Shown here: in pieces, positions 24,836-32,225 of the stretch | Layout of the letters: each line of letters opens with the position of its first letter | How positions within the stretch are numbered: position 1 is the stretch's first letter | Assembly: GCF_022347725.1 (NCBI RefSeq) | Contig: NZ_JAKRGB010000001.1 | Location: 493,050 to 557,049 of the forward strand | Direction of reading: 5' to 3' | DNA length: 64,000 nt | DNA from: Ruegeria sp. Ofav3-42 | GTDB taxonomy: Bacteria > Pseudomonadota > Alphaproteobacteria > Rhodobacterales > Rhodobacteraceae | The notes under the pieces: model-generated | Told to the model about the DNA's origin: nothing | Database searches by the model: none | Seen by the model: the letters and a program-made list of their open reading frames with translations, nothing else | Translations under genes and position numbers: made by a program

Positions 24836-26314
24836 CTAGCGCATTACGAAAGGGTTCGCCATCGGCTCTTGCGCCGTGCTGATCCAGGTCGTCTTGGTTC
24901 TGGTGTAATCCAGTATCGCCTCAACCCCGGCCTCGCGACCATATCCGGACTGATTGAACCCGCCAAACGGCGCGATCGGAGAGATCGCGCGATAGGTGTT
25001 CACCCAGCAGATCCCGGCCCTGATCCGCTTGGACACACGATGCGCCCGCGCAAGGTTTTGAGTGAAAACTCCGGACCCCAGCCCGTAAGGCGTACTGTTG
25101 GCCAGAGCGATGGCCTCTTCTTCGGTATCGAACGGCAGTAACGACATCACCGGCCCGAACATTTCAATTTTCAGCGTTTCGGTCTCTGGCGACGTACATT
25201 CGACCAAGGTTGGCGTCATGTAGTTGCCCGGGCGATCTGCGGTTTCTCCGCCAAAGTGGATCACAGCACCCTGCGCCTGCGCCTTGCTCAGAGTGTCCTC
25301 GATCTTGCGGACCTGCGCCGCCGTGCACAGCGGGCCGACATGGGTTTCTGGGTGCAGAGGATCGCCCAATCGGATGTTACCAGCCTTTTCTGCGATCCGT
25401 TCAATAAGCGGCTTCAGGATAGACCGATGCACCAACCCGCGCGTACCTGCCACGCAACTTTGGCCTGACGCGCCAAAGTTTCCAGCAATCAAGCCATTGG
25501 CCGCGCCGTCCAAATCGGCATCTTCGAACACGAGGATCGGCGACTTGCCCCCAAGCTCCAGCGACGTGACGGCGAAATTCTCGGCCGAGTTACGCACCAC
25601 GTGACGCGCAGTTTCCGGCCCTCCGGTAAAGGCGATACGGTCGACATCCGGATGCCGGGTCAGCGGGATGGCGCAGTTTTCTGCGTCCCCGGTGATGACC
25701 GACACAACGCCGGGCGGGAACCCGGCCTGTTCGATCAGCTTTGCAAATTCCAGCATCGGCGCTGGCGCGACTTCTGATGCCTTTAACACCACCGAGCATC
25801 CAGCTGCCAATGCCGGTCCCAACTTGGTCGCAGTCAGGAACATCTGGGCGTTCCACGGCACAATCGCAGCGACAACGCCAATCGGTTCGCGTGTGGTAAA
25901 GACATGCATGTCAGTTTTGTCGATAGGTAAAACTGTCCCTTCGACCTTGTCCGCAAGCCCGGCATAATAGCGGTAGTAATCGGCAACATAGCCGGTTTGC
26001 GCTGCCGTTTCCGCCAACAGTTTACCGCTGTCAGTCGTCTCCAACTCACCCAGACGAGCGGCATTCTCAGCCACCAGATCCGCGAGCCGGTAAAGCAGTT
26101 TTCCTCGCTGGGTCTGCGTCATATCCCGCCATTCGGGATCGTCCAGAACGCGTTTTGCGGCTGCGATAGCCCGAACGACATCCCCGGGTGCAGCGCAGGC
26201 GAATGTGGCCCATCCCTGACCTGTCGCCGGGTTTTCGGACGTCATGATCTGCGCGTCTGATCCTTCGGTCCACACACCATCGATGAAAAGCTGAAAATGC
26301 GGTAGGTTTCCCAT
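24836..26314 (-). CDS. NAD(P)-dependent aldehyde dehydrogenase
   Basis: A 492-residue ALDH that oxidises an aldehyde to its acid. Visible are PWNAQMFLTATKLGPALAAGCSVVLKASE (coenzyme binding; Asn and Lys), the general base Glu in LELGGKSP and the nucleophile Cys in ASGQSCVAGTR. The closest family types by eye are betaine-aldehyde and 4-hydroxymuconic/5-carboxymethyl semialdehyde dehydrogenases. I choose the ATG at 26314, which follows GAGG; a GTG four codons earlier overlaps the upstream stop but lacks a ribosome-binding site. It directly follows the monooxygenase gene and would oxidise the aldehyde formed by this operon. Confidence 0.93.
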   Translation of the reverse strand: MGNLPHFQLFIDGVWTEGSDAQIMTSENPATGQGWATFACAAPGDVVRAIAAAKRVLDDPEWRDMTQTQRGKLLYRLADLVAENAARLGELETTDSGKLLAETAAQTGYVADYYRYYAGLADKVEGTVLPIDKTDMHVFTTREPIGVVAAIVPWNAQMFLTATKLGPALAAGCSVVLKASEVAPAPMLEFAKLIEQAGFPPGVVSVITGDAENCAIPLTRHPDVDRIAFTGGPETARHVVRNSAENFAVTSLELGGKSPILVFEDADLDGAANGLIAGNFGASGQSCVAGTRGLVHRSILKPLIERIAEKAGNIRLGDPLHPETHVGPLCTAAQVRKIEDTLSKAQAQGAVIHFGGETADRPGNYMTPTLVECTSPETETLKIEMFGPVMSLLPFDTEEEAIALANSTPYGLGSGVFTQNLARAHRVSKRIRAGICWVNTYRAISPIAPFGGFNQSGYGREAGVEAILDYTRTKTTWISTAQEPMANPFVMR

Positions 26315-26322
26315 GATGGTCC

Positions 26323-27357
26323 TCACTGAAATGCCGGCATGACGTCGTCGATGAACCGCGCCAGCGAGGCGCGCTTGCGTTCGTTGGTCATGCCACTGTC
26401 GACCCAGAACGAGAACTCATCATAGCCCAGATCCTCGTATCGTTTGATCCGGTCGATCACCTGCTGAGCGGTTCCGACGGTCAAATCATGCGCCAGTTTC
26501 TCGTTGGTATACATCGGGTTCGCGTCCAATTCGGCCTCAGAAATCGGTTCGATCAAACCCTGCTGGATCGGTCGCTTGTTCAGGAACCACGCGCCGAAAT
26601 AGTTGTAGTACCGGCGCAGGTCCTGCACGCCCTGTGCCACGTCCTCATCGTCTTTTCCAACATAGGTGTGATGCAGCAGCATGATCTTGGGGCGGGGTCC
26701 CGAGAAGCTGTCGCACGCATCATTGAACCGGCCCACAAGGGTTTCGATCTCTTCCATGCCCTGCCACAGCGGCGTGACCTGGATATTGAACCCATTATGG
26801 ACCCCGAACTCATGGCTATTGGGGTCACGCGCGGCGATCCAGATCGGCGGACCGCCATCCTGATAGGGTTTCGGGGCCGAAGTCGCGGCCGGGAAGGCAT
26901 AATACTCGCCCTCATGGGTGCAATCACCCTGCCAGATCTGAGGCAACAAGGGTGTTGATTCACGCATTCTCTGCCCTGCTTCCCAGGCATCCATCCCCGG
27001 CATCAGGCGTTCATACTCAAAGGAATAAGCGCCACGCGCCACGCCCAGCTCAATGCGCCCCTTCGTCATTTGATCCGCTGCGGCTGCCTCGCCCGCAAGT
27101 TTGATGGGGTGCCAAAACGGAGCGATAACCGTCCCCGTCCCCAACCGCACGTTGCGTGTGTGATGCGAAAGATCGACCAGCGACAGGAACGGGTTCGGCG
27201 CGATGGTGAACTCCATCCCATGATGCTCGCCCGTCCAGACCGCGCGCATTCCTCCGTCGTCTGCCATTTTCACCAGGCTGACGAACTCATCATACAGAAC
27301 GTCGTGCGGCTGGTCCGGCGTCAGACGTTCCACATGGGCAAACAGTGAAAACTCCAT
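26323..27357 (-). CDS. Luciferase-like (LLM class) flavin-dependent monooxygenase
   Basis: A 344-residue TIM-barrel oxidoreductase starting MEFSLFAHVERL after an AAGGAG site. Features of bacterial luciferase-like monooxygenases are WTGEHHGMEFTIAPNPF near residue 42, RLGTGTVIAPFWHPI, and RIELGVARGAYSFEY. These enzymes use reduced flavin supplied by a partner reductase to oxygenate a substrate or cleave a C-N or C-S bond. The reductase gene lies 12 bp upstream in the same operon, giving a two-component system. The substrate is not evident; the amidohydrolase-like neighbours suggest a nitrogen-containing compound. Confidence 0.92.
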   Translation of the reverse strand: MEFSLFAHVERLTPDQPHDVLYDEFVSLVKMADDGGMRAVWTGEHHGMEFTIAPNPFLSLVDLSHHTRNVRLGTGTVIAPFWHPIKLAGEAAAADQMTKGRIELGVARGAYSFEYERLMPGMDAWEAGQRMRESTPLLPQIWQGDCTHEGEYYAFPAATSAPKPYQDGGPPIWIAARDPNSHEFGVHNGFNIQVTPLWQGMEEIETLVGRFNDACDSFSGPRPKIMLLHHTYVGKDDEDVAQGVQDLRRYYNYFGAWFLNKRPIQQGLIEPISEAELDANPMYTNEKLAHDLTVGTAQQVIDRIKRYEDLGYDEFSFWVDSGMTNERKRASLARFIDDVMPAFQ

Positions 27358-27369
27358 CAAATGGCTCCT

Positions 27370-28287
27370 TTACCGAAAACTGTGAATTTCGCCGCGCTCT
27401 GCGTCGCCCAGATAAAGCCCGAAATCGCCTTCGCGGGCTTCAACGGCAAAGCGGGTCATCATGTGGTGGATTCCCTGGGTGGTGTAGGTCAGATCAGGCA
27501 GGTCGCTGACACTCACCCATTCGGCACCATCTGTCGGAGTGTTCCGATCAGAAGAGGCCAGAAAGAACGTGTAGTGCAGGTTCGTTTCGGTATCGTTGAA
27601 CGAAGAATAGACCTGTTCGATCTGCGCGTTGATGCCGCGTCCGGACAAACCCTCAGCCAGCCTGTTGCGCTGCCCACCGGGTTCGACACCGGCGATCTGT
27701 ACCGGTCGCAGTGCTCGGTCGTTTCGTTCCAGCAGCACCTTGCCGTTGGCCTCGACAATCGCCCCGCAGACTGTGGGCACCTTGGCGTCCATCTCACGTT
27801 CGAGGCCAAGGCTGAAATAGGATCCGTTCACGTAACCAAGACCGTCGCCCCTAGCGTGAGTGAACGCATTGACCTTGCCGATCAGGACCGTGTGATCTCC
27901 GGCTGGGATTGCCTGATGCGTTTCGCAGCAGAACTGGGCCAATGCGCCATCGATCAGAGGCAACCTGTGATGGCCCTCGCTATGCGCCGCCTTCGCGAAA
28001 CGATCGCCTTTGAAACCCGCGAAAGTGTTCGACACGTCTTGCTGTCCGTCGGCCAGGATGTTCACGGCGAAATGCGTACAATCGGCAAATATGTCGTGGC
28101 TCGACAAAAATTTGCCGGGGCACACAAGCAACAAGGGTGGATCGAGGGACACGGACGAGAATGAGTTGGCGGTAAATCCAACCGGCGCCCCGGATTTATC
28201 ACGGGTCGTAACAACAGTTACACCAGTCATGAAATTGCCGAACGCGTCGCGCAGGGCGCGGGTGTCGATTTCTGTCACGGCAGGCAC
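27370..28287 (-). CDS. Flavin reductase with degenerate Nudix-like C-terminal domain
   Basis: A 305-residue fusion. Residues 1-165 form a flavin-reductase (FMN-binding split barrel) domain with GNFMTGVTVVTT, GFTANSFSSVSLDPPLLLVC and the HxxxVG-like DHTVLIGKVNAF segment. It should hand FMNH2 to the luciferase-like enzyme. Residues 170-305 resemble a Nudix fold (KVPTVCGAIVEANGKVLLERND...), but where the catalytic Nudix box should be there is GGQRNRLAEGLSGRGIN, lacking the REUxEExG core, so hydrolase activity is probably lost. Its end overlaps nothing; its start overlaps the hydrolase gene by 13 bases. Confidence 0.9.
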   Translation of the reverse strand: MPAVTEIDTRALRDAFGNFMTGVTVVTTRDKSGAPVGFTANSFSSVSLDPPLLLVCPGKFLSSHDIFADCTHFAVNILADGQQDVSNTFAGFKGDRFAKAAHSEGHHRLPLIDGALAQFCCETHQAIPAGDHTVLIGKVNAFTHARGDGLGYVNGSYFSLGLEREMDAKVPTVCGAIVEANGKVLLERNDRALRPVQIAGVEPGGQRNRLAEGLSGRGINAQIEQVYSSFNDTETNLHYTFFLASSDRNTPTDGAEWVSVSDLPDLTYTTQGIHHMMTRFAVEAREGDFGLYLGDAERGEIHSFR

Positions 28288-29054
28288 CTCCGAACAAACC
28301 TCAGCAAACTGGAATTGACCTCGAACGGATGCGTCATGGGCATCATGTGCGCCGCGTCTGCGATGACCTCTGCCTGCCCTTTCGGCGCCAAGCGGGCCAT
28401 GTCACGCGACATCCGGGGCGTCGAGTTTGGCTCTTCCTCGCCGGTCACAAACAGAGCAGGACACTCAATTTGCGCCAATTGCGAATCTGCCAGCCCATCG
28501 CTTTCTGCGAAAACGGTGTAAGCCGCCTTATACCCGGCCGGATTGGCCTCCTTAAGCCAACGCGAACAGGCGGCACTTTCTTGTGACGGTTTGCCACCGA
28601 ACCAACGCTGCAACGTCGCAGTCGGGTCATTCGTCCCCGTGTCATCCAACGCAGCAGCGCGTGACAACACAGCCTGTCTGGATTCCGGCGAACGTCGGTA
28701 GACAGCGTTCAGCGCCGCCACACCTCTCACATGTTCATGGCCGGACGCTGCGATATTCAATGCAATCAGTGCGCCCATGGAGTGGCCGACCAGAACGACC
28801 GGTTCGGTCAATAACTCGCTGACTGGACGCGCATAACCTTCCAACCCGATGGGGTCGCGAAACGGAGATTCCCCGTGCCCGGGCATGTCGAGGCATAAGA
28901 CTCGATACCCGGCCGAGCTGAGTGCATCGATCTGCGCGCCCCAGGCTTCAGCCCGCAATCCAACTCCGTGGAGTAGCACCACAAGCGGACCCTGGCCCGC
29001 CTCAATTGCGGCCAGATCGCCGATGTCAGACCGAGGCCGGGTTGTCCACGTCAT
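28275..29054 (-). CDS. Alpha/beta hydrolase
   Basis: A 259-residue cytoplasmic hydrolase with the HGVGLRAEAW oxyanion region, nucleophile elbow VGHSMGAL (Ser near residue 92), and histidine in DAAHMMPMTH close to the C-terminus. It overlaps the DUF1185 gene before it by 29 bases and the flavin-reductase gene after it by 13, so the set is translated as a unit. In the Rut pyrimidine system a hydrolase of this kind (RutD) accompanies a luciferase-like monooxygenase and flavin reductase, and an equivalent clean-up role is likely here. Confidence 0.9.
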   Translation of the reverse strand: MTWTTRPRSDIGDLAAIEAGQGPLVVLLHGVGLRAEAWGAQIDALSSAGYRVLCLDMPGHGESPFRDPIGLEGYARPVSELLTEPVVLVGHSMGALIALNIAASGHEHVRGVAALNAVYRRSPESRQAVLSRAAALDDTGTNDPTATLQRWFGGKPSQESAACSRWLKEANPAGYKAAYTVFAESDGLADSQLAQIECPALFVTGEEEPNSTPRMSRDMARLAPKGQAEVIADAAHMMPMTHPFEVNSSLLRFVRRCLP

Positions 29055-29625
29055 GGCCCAGATCCTTCAAATCCTGATAACGGTCTCCGATACGGTGATG
29101 CGGGCGGCCCGAGGTCGCGCCCCCCAAAACCACGACAATCTCGTCCGCGCGCGGAGCATCGGGAATGGCAAACTGCAGCGTCAGATAATGTGACCGGCGG
29201 CCCGCGTCATTCTTGTCCATCAGCGGAACCATGATCGGTGCGTTCGCTGCACCCCGGGTGTTTGTGAAGGACAGGTAAGATTTGGCACCAACCGCTTGCC
29301 GGAAGATGTTCCCGAAATGCAGGGTGTGGATCAGGCCCGAGGCATGTTCGACCTCTCCGTCCAAACCCACAACCGCGGCTTTTCCATAGGCTTCGATTGC
29401 CTCGCCGTCTCCGGCAAGCGCGATCATCCGGTTGGTCAGCTCTTGGCCAAGGATCGGGCCATAAGCCAGGATTTCCGGGCGCAGGTCCTCGACGTACCGG
29501 CCTGCCCAAGGATTGGCGACAACCGCCGCCACGGCGAACATACGCCACGGACGGTCCGCTTTGCGATACCCTTCGACAAACACTTCCTCATCGAATGTCA
29601 CGACTTTTCGAATTTCCGGCTGCAC
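29026..29625 (-). CDS. DUF1185 'amino acid synthesis' family protein
   Basis: A 199-residue protein of the PF06684 family. Conserved parts include RKVVTFDEEVFVEG at the start, AVAAVVANPWAGRYVEDL, GKAAVVGLDGEVEHASGLIH and RADEIVVVLGGATSGRPHHRIGD. Family structures show a chorismate-mutase-like trimeric fold, and the activity is unproven. I start it at a GTG at 29625 with GGGGGA eight bases before; the longer frame upstream runs over the regulatory region and is not conserved. It is the first gene of the leftward operon, and the LysR gene diverges from it. Confidence 0.85.
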   Translation of the reverse strand: MQPEIRKVVTFDEEVFVEGYRKADRPWRMFAVAAVVANPWAGRYVEDLRPEILAYGPILGQELTNRMIALAGDGEAIEAYGKAAVVGLDGEVEHASGLIHTLHFGNIFRQAVGAKSYLSFTNTRGAANAPIMVPLMDKNDAGRRSHYLTLQFAIPDAPRADEIVVVLGGATSGRPHHRIGDRYQDLKDLGHDVDNPASV

Positions 29626-29732
29626 GGTGTCCCCCAATCTTGAGTTTGGGAAATATCTTTTACCGGCCTGCTCTTTGACAAACGAAAGAAGTTGGGTCTT
29701 AGGTATTAACAACACTACTAGGTAACTTTCAG
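29626..29732. promoter_or_regulatory. Divergent control region of the LysR gene and monooxygenase operon
   Basis: A 107-bp gap between the divergent DUF1185 and LysR genes. LysR regulators usually bind exactly here. The stretch is AT-richer than its surroundings, with TATTAACAACACTACTAGG near 29702-29720, but I cannot pick out one certain T-N11-A box. Confidence 0.45.
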
Positions 29733-30596
29733 ATGCCCAAAACCCTGCCGCCACTGACATGGTTCCGATCCTTCGAAGCTGCGGCACGGAGGCTCAGCTC
29801 AACCGCTGCGGCGGATGAAATCGGGTTGACCCAATCCGCTGTCAGTCAGCAGATCAGATCGCTGGAATCGCGACTTGGTGTTGTGTTGTTCCACCGGCAT
29901 CCGCGCGGCCTGTCGCTGACGGATGAGGGTCGCAAACTGCTGCCTCAGGTCGAAGCCGCGCTTAAGATGCTACAAAGCGCCGCCTCGCCTTATCTGACCG
30001 AAGAGCGCGCGCGGCACGTCACTGTGGCGGCCTCAATCAGTGTTATTGAATGGGTGATCTCTCCGGCGCTGCCTATATTCCATGAACAACACCCAGACAC
30101 GTCAGTGCGATTCGTCAGTACAATCTGGCCGGATGAGTATTCTGCGCTTCGGGCGGACGTTGAAATCCGGTTCGGATCGAAAAAACAGGTCGGGCGGGAC
30201 GCGCTTCCGTTGAAGCCCAACCACCTTATTGCAGTTACGGCGCCGGGTCTGAGTGGAGAGTTCAGGGATCTGCCCCTAATCGAAGCCGTAGGGACATCAG
30301 ACAACTGGACCTCTTGGTCCGAGGCCACGGGCCATTCTATCCACGCACCGGCGTATTTTGTCGATTCCTATGGCTTGGCCCTGCAATTGGCCTCGACCGG
30401 CAACGGGGTTGCACTTGTGAATTCTTTGGTCGCGCAAAACGCCCTCAATGCAGGTCAGGTTGAGCGCATGACCGATGCATCCGCACCCGCCACCGAGGGG
30501 TATTTTCTTGCCACGCAAGGCGCGACGCCCGAGACTGATGCATTCGTTTCATGGTTTTTGCAATTGATCCCTGAAACAGCGCCAGAAAGGGTCTGA
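29733..30596 (+). CDS. LysR-family regulator, GcvA-like
   Basis: A 287-residue activator/repressor. The start MPKTLPPLTWFRSFEAAARRLSSTAAADEIGLTQSAVSQQI contains the winged helix-turn-helix of the GcvA/AmpR subgroup; a periplasmic-binding-type ligand domain fills about 90-280. It is transcribed away from the DUF1185-to-DUF1989 operon and is the obvious candidate regulator of it, with an operon substrate or product as ligand. It also lies 77 bp upstream of soxB on the same strand, so read-through into the sox operon is possible. Confidence 0.92.
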   Translation: MPKTLPPLTWFRSFEAAARRLSSTAAADEIGLTQSAVSQQIRSLESRLGVVLFHRHPRGLSLTDEGRKLLPQVEAALKMLQSAASPYLTEERARHVTVAASISVIEWVISPALPIFHEQHPDTSVRFVSTIWPDEYSALRADVEIRFGSKKQVGRDALPLKPNHLIAVTAPGLSGEFRDLPLIEAVGTSDNWTSWSEATGHSIHAPAYFVDSYGLALQLASTGNGVALVNSLVAQNALNAGQVERMTDASAPATEGYFLATQGATPETDAFVSWFLQLIPETAPERV

Positions 30597-30673
30597 TTCA
30601 GACATACCGATGTCGCATCTGAGGATATCGCACCGCACCAAAATAGTGAATTCTGGCGAAAAAGGTCCGATTC

Positions 30674-31924
30674 ATGCGATATTCCGGCTTTCGAGTCATC
30701 AAAGAGGCGCTTACCGGCCACAAAGGGTGGAAACCGGTCTGGCGCGACCCTGAACCCAAGGCCCATTACGACATCATCGTCATTGGCGGCGGTGGCCATG
30801 GGCTTGCGACTGCCCACTACCTGTCCAAGGTCTACGGCCAGCGCAACGTCGCTGTTGTCGAGAAAGGCTGGATCGGCGGAGGCAATGTCGGGCGGAACAC
30901 TACGATCGTTCGCTCGAACTACATGCTGGACGGGAATGAGCCGTTCTACGAATTCTCAATGAAGCTGTGGGAAGGGTTGGAGCAAGACCTGAACTACAAC
31001 GCCATGATGAGTCAGCGTGGGATCATCAATCTGTTCCACACGGACGGGCAGCGCGATGCCTACACCCGACGCGGCAACGCGATGATCCTGAACGGGGCGG
31101 ATGCCGAGTTGCTGGATGCCGATCAGGTTCGTAAGGAACACCCCTATTTGAATTTTGACGACGCGCGTTTCCCGATCAAAGGCGGGCTGGTGCAGCGACG
31201 CGCGGGTACTGCGCGCCATGACGCTGTCGCATGGGGGTTCGCCCGTTCGGCAGACAGCCACGGCGTCGACATCATCCAGAATTGCGAAGTCACTGGCCTG
31301 CGCATCGAAAACGGCAAATGTCTGGGCGTTGAGACGTCGAAAGGCTTTATAGGTGCGAACAAAGTAGGCTGTGCAGTTGCGGGCAACTCTGGCCGGGTGA
31401 TGGGCATGGCGGGGATGCGCCTGCCCATTGAAAGCCACGTTCTGCAGGCGTTTGTATCCGAGGGTTTGAAACCCGTCCTGCCCAGCGTCATCACCTTTGG
31501 CGCCGGCCATTTCTATGTCAGCCAATCCGACAAAGGCGGTCTTGTCTTTGGGGGCGATATCGACGGCTACAACACCTACGCGCAACGCGGCAACCTGCCC
31601 GTGGTTGAAGACGTCTGCGAAGGTGGCGTTGCCCTGATGCCGATGATCGGCCGCGCACGCCTGTTGCGCATGTGGGGCGGCGTCATGGACATGTCGATGG
31701 ACGGCTCGCCCATCATCGACCGCACCTCGGTCGAGGGTCTCTATTTCAACGGCGGTTGGTGCTATGGCGGGTTCAAAGCGACCCCGGCATCAGGCCATTG
31801 CTTCGCCCACCTGCTGGCGAAAGATGAACCGCATCCTACCGCGACCGCCTACCGTCTCGACCGGTTCCGCACGGGCCGCATGATCGACGAAAAAGGCGTG
31901 GGCAATCAGCCCAACTTGCACTGA
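30674..31924 (+). CDS. soxB: Sarcosine oxidase-type beta subunit
   Basis: A 416-residue flavoprotein subunit. It carries the FAD-binding motif GGGGHG (38-43), the RNTTIVRSNY segment and ARHDAVAWGFAR, where His182 corresponds to the histidine that holds FMN covalently in tetrameric sarcosine oxidases. The C-terminal GGFKATPASG flavin loop is also present. These enzymes oxidise sarcosine to glycine and pass the methylene group to tetrahydrofolate. The order soxB-soxD-soxA-soxG is the standard operon. The segment NGGWCYGGFK differs from the NCGWGTGGFK I recall in canonical SoxB, so a related N-methyl amino acid is also possible as substrate. Confidence 0.93.
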   Translation: MRYSGFRVIKEALTGHKGWKPVWRDPEPKAHYDIIVIGGGGHGLATAHYLSKVYGQRNVAVVEKGWIGGGNVGRNTTIVRSNYMLDGNEPFYEFSMKLWEGLEQDLNYNAMMSQRGIINLFHTDGQRDAYTRRGNAMILNGADAELLDADQVRKEHPYLNFDDARFPIKGGLVQRRAGTARHDAVAWGFARSADSHGVDIIQNCEVTGLRIENGKCLGVETSKGFIGANKVGCAVAGNSGRVMGMAGMRLPIESHVLQAFVSEGLKPVLPSVITFGAGHFYVSQSDKGGLVFGGDIDGYNTYAQRGNLPVVEDVCEGGVALMPMIGRARLLRMWGGVMDMSMDGSPIIDRTSVEGLYFNGGWCYGGFKATPASGHCFAHLLAKDEPHPTATAYRLDRFRTGRMIDEKGVGNQPNLH

Positions 31925-31937
31925 GGGGAGCACGAGA

Positions 31938-32225
31938 ATGATTATCAACCATCCCCTTCTGGGTCCGCGCGACGCCTCGGAGTTCACCTATCTGGGTGAT
32001 GCGTCGCTGATCGACCGCCCGGACTGGCAGGACGAAAACGCGGCTGACGCGTTCTATGAATACGGCTATCTGCGCGACAATCCCGCAGGCAAGCATCAGG
32101 AATTGTGGTTTCACGAGGCGGGCGACCGGTCCTGGCTGGTCGTAACCCGTGACACCACCACACACGAGATTTTCAAGGTAGAACTGGCCCGCGATGTGGC
32201 CCGCGCGCGGGGGCGATCCAAATGA
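31938..32225 (+). CDS. soxD: Sarcosine oxidase-type delta subunit, zinc cysteines missing
   Basis: A 95-residue small subunit. It keeps the SoxD pattern: GPRDASEFTYLGDA, YLRDNPAGKHQELWFHEAGDRSWLVVTRDTTTHEI. Canonical SoxD binds zinc through a CPxC pair near residue 5 and a Cys in the later HAAGC segment. Here these are His5-Pro-Leu-Leu and HEAGD, so no cysteine remains at those sites; indeed the whole protein has none. The structural zinc is probably absent, marking a divergent branch. Its end overlaps soxA by four bases. Confidence 0.88.
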   Translation: MIINHPLLGPRDASEFTYLGDASLIDRPDWQDENAADAFYEYGYLRDNPAGKHQELWFHEAGDRSWLVVTRDTTTHEIFKVELARDVARARGRSK

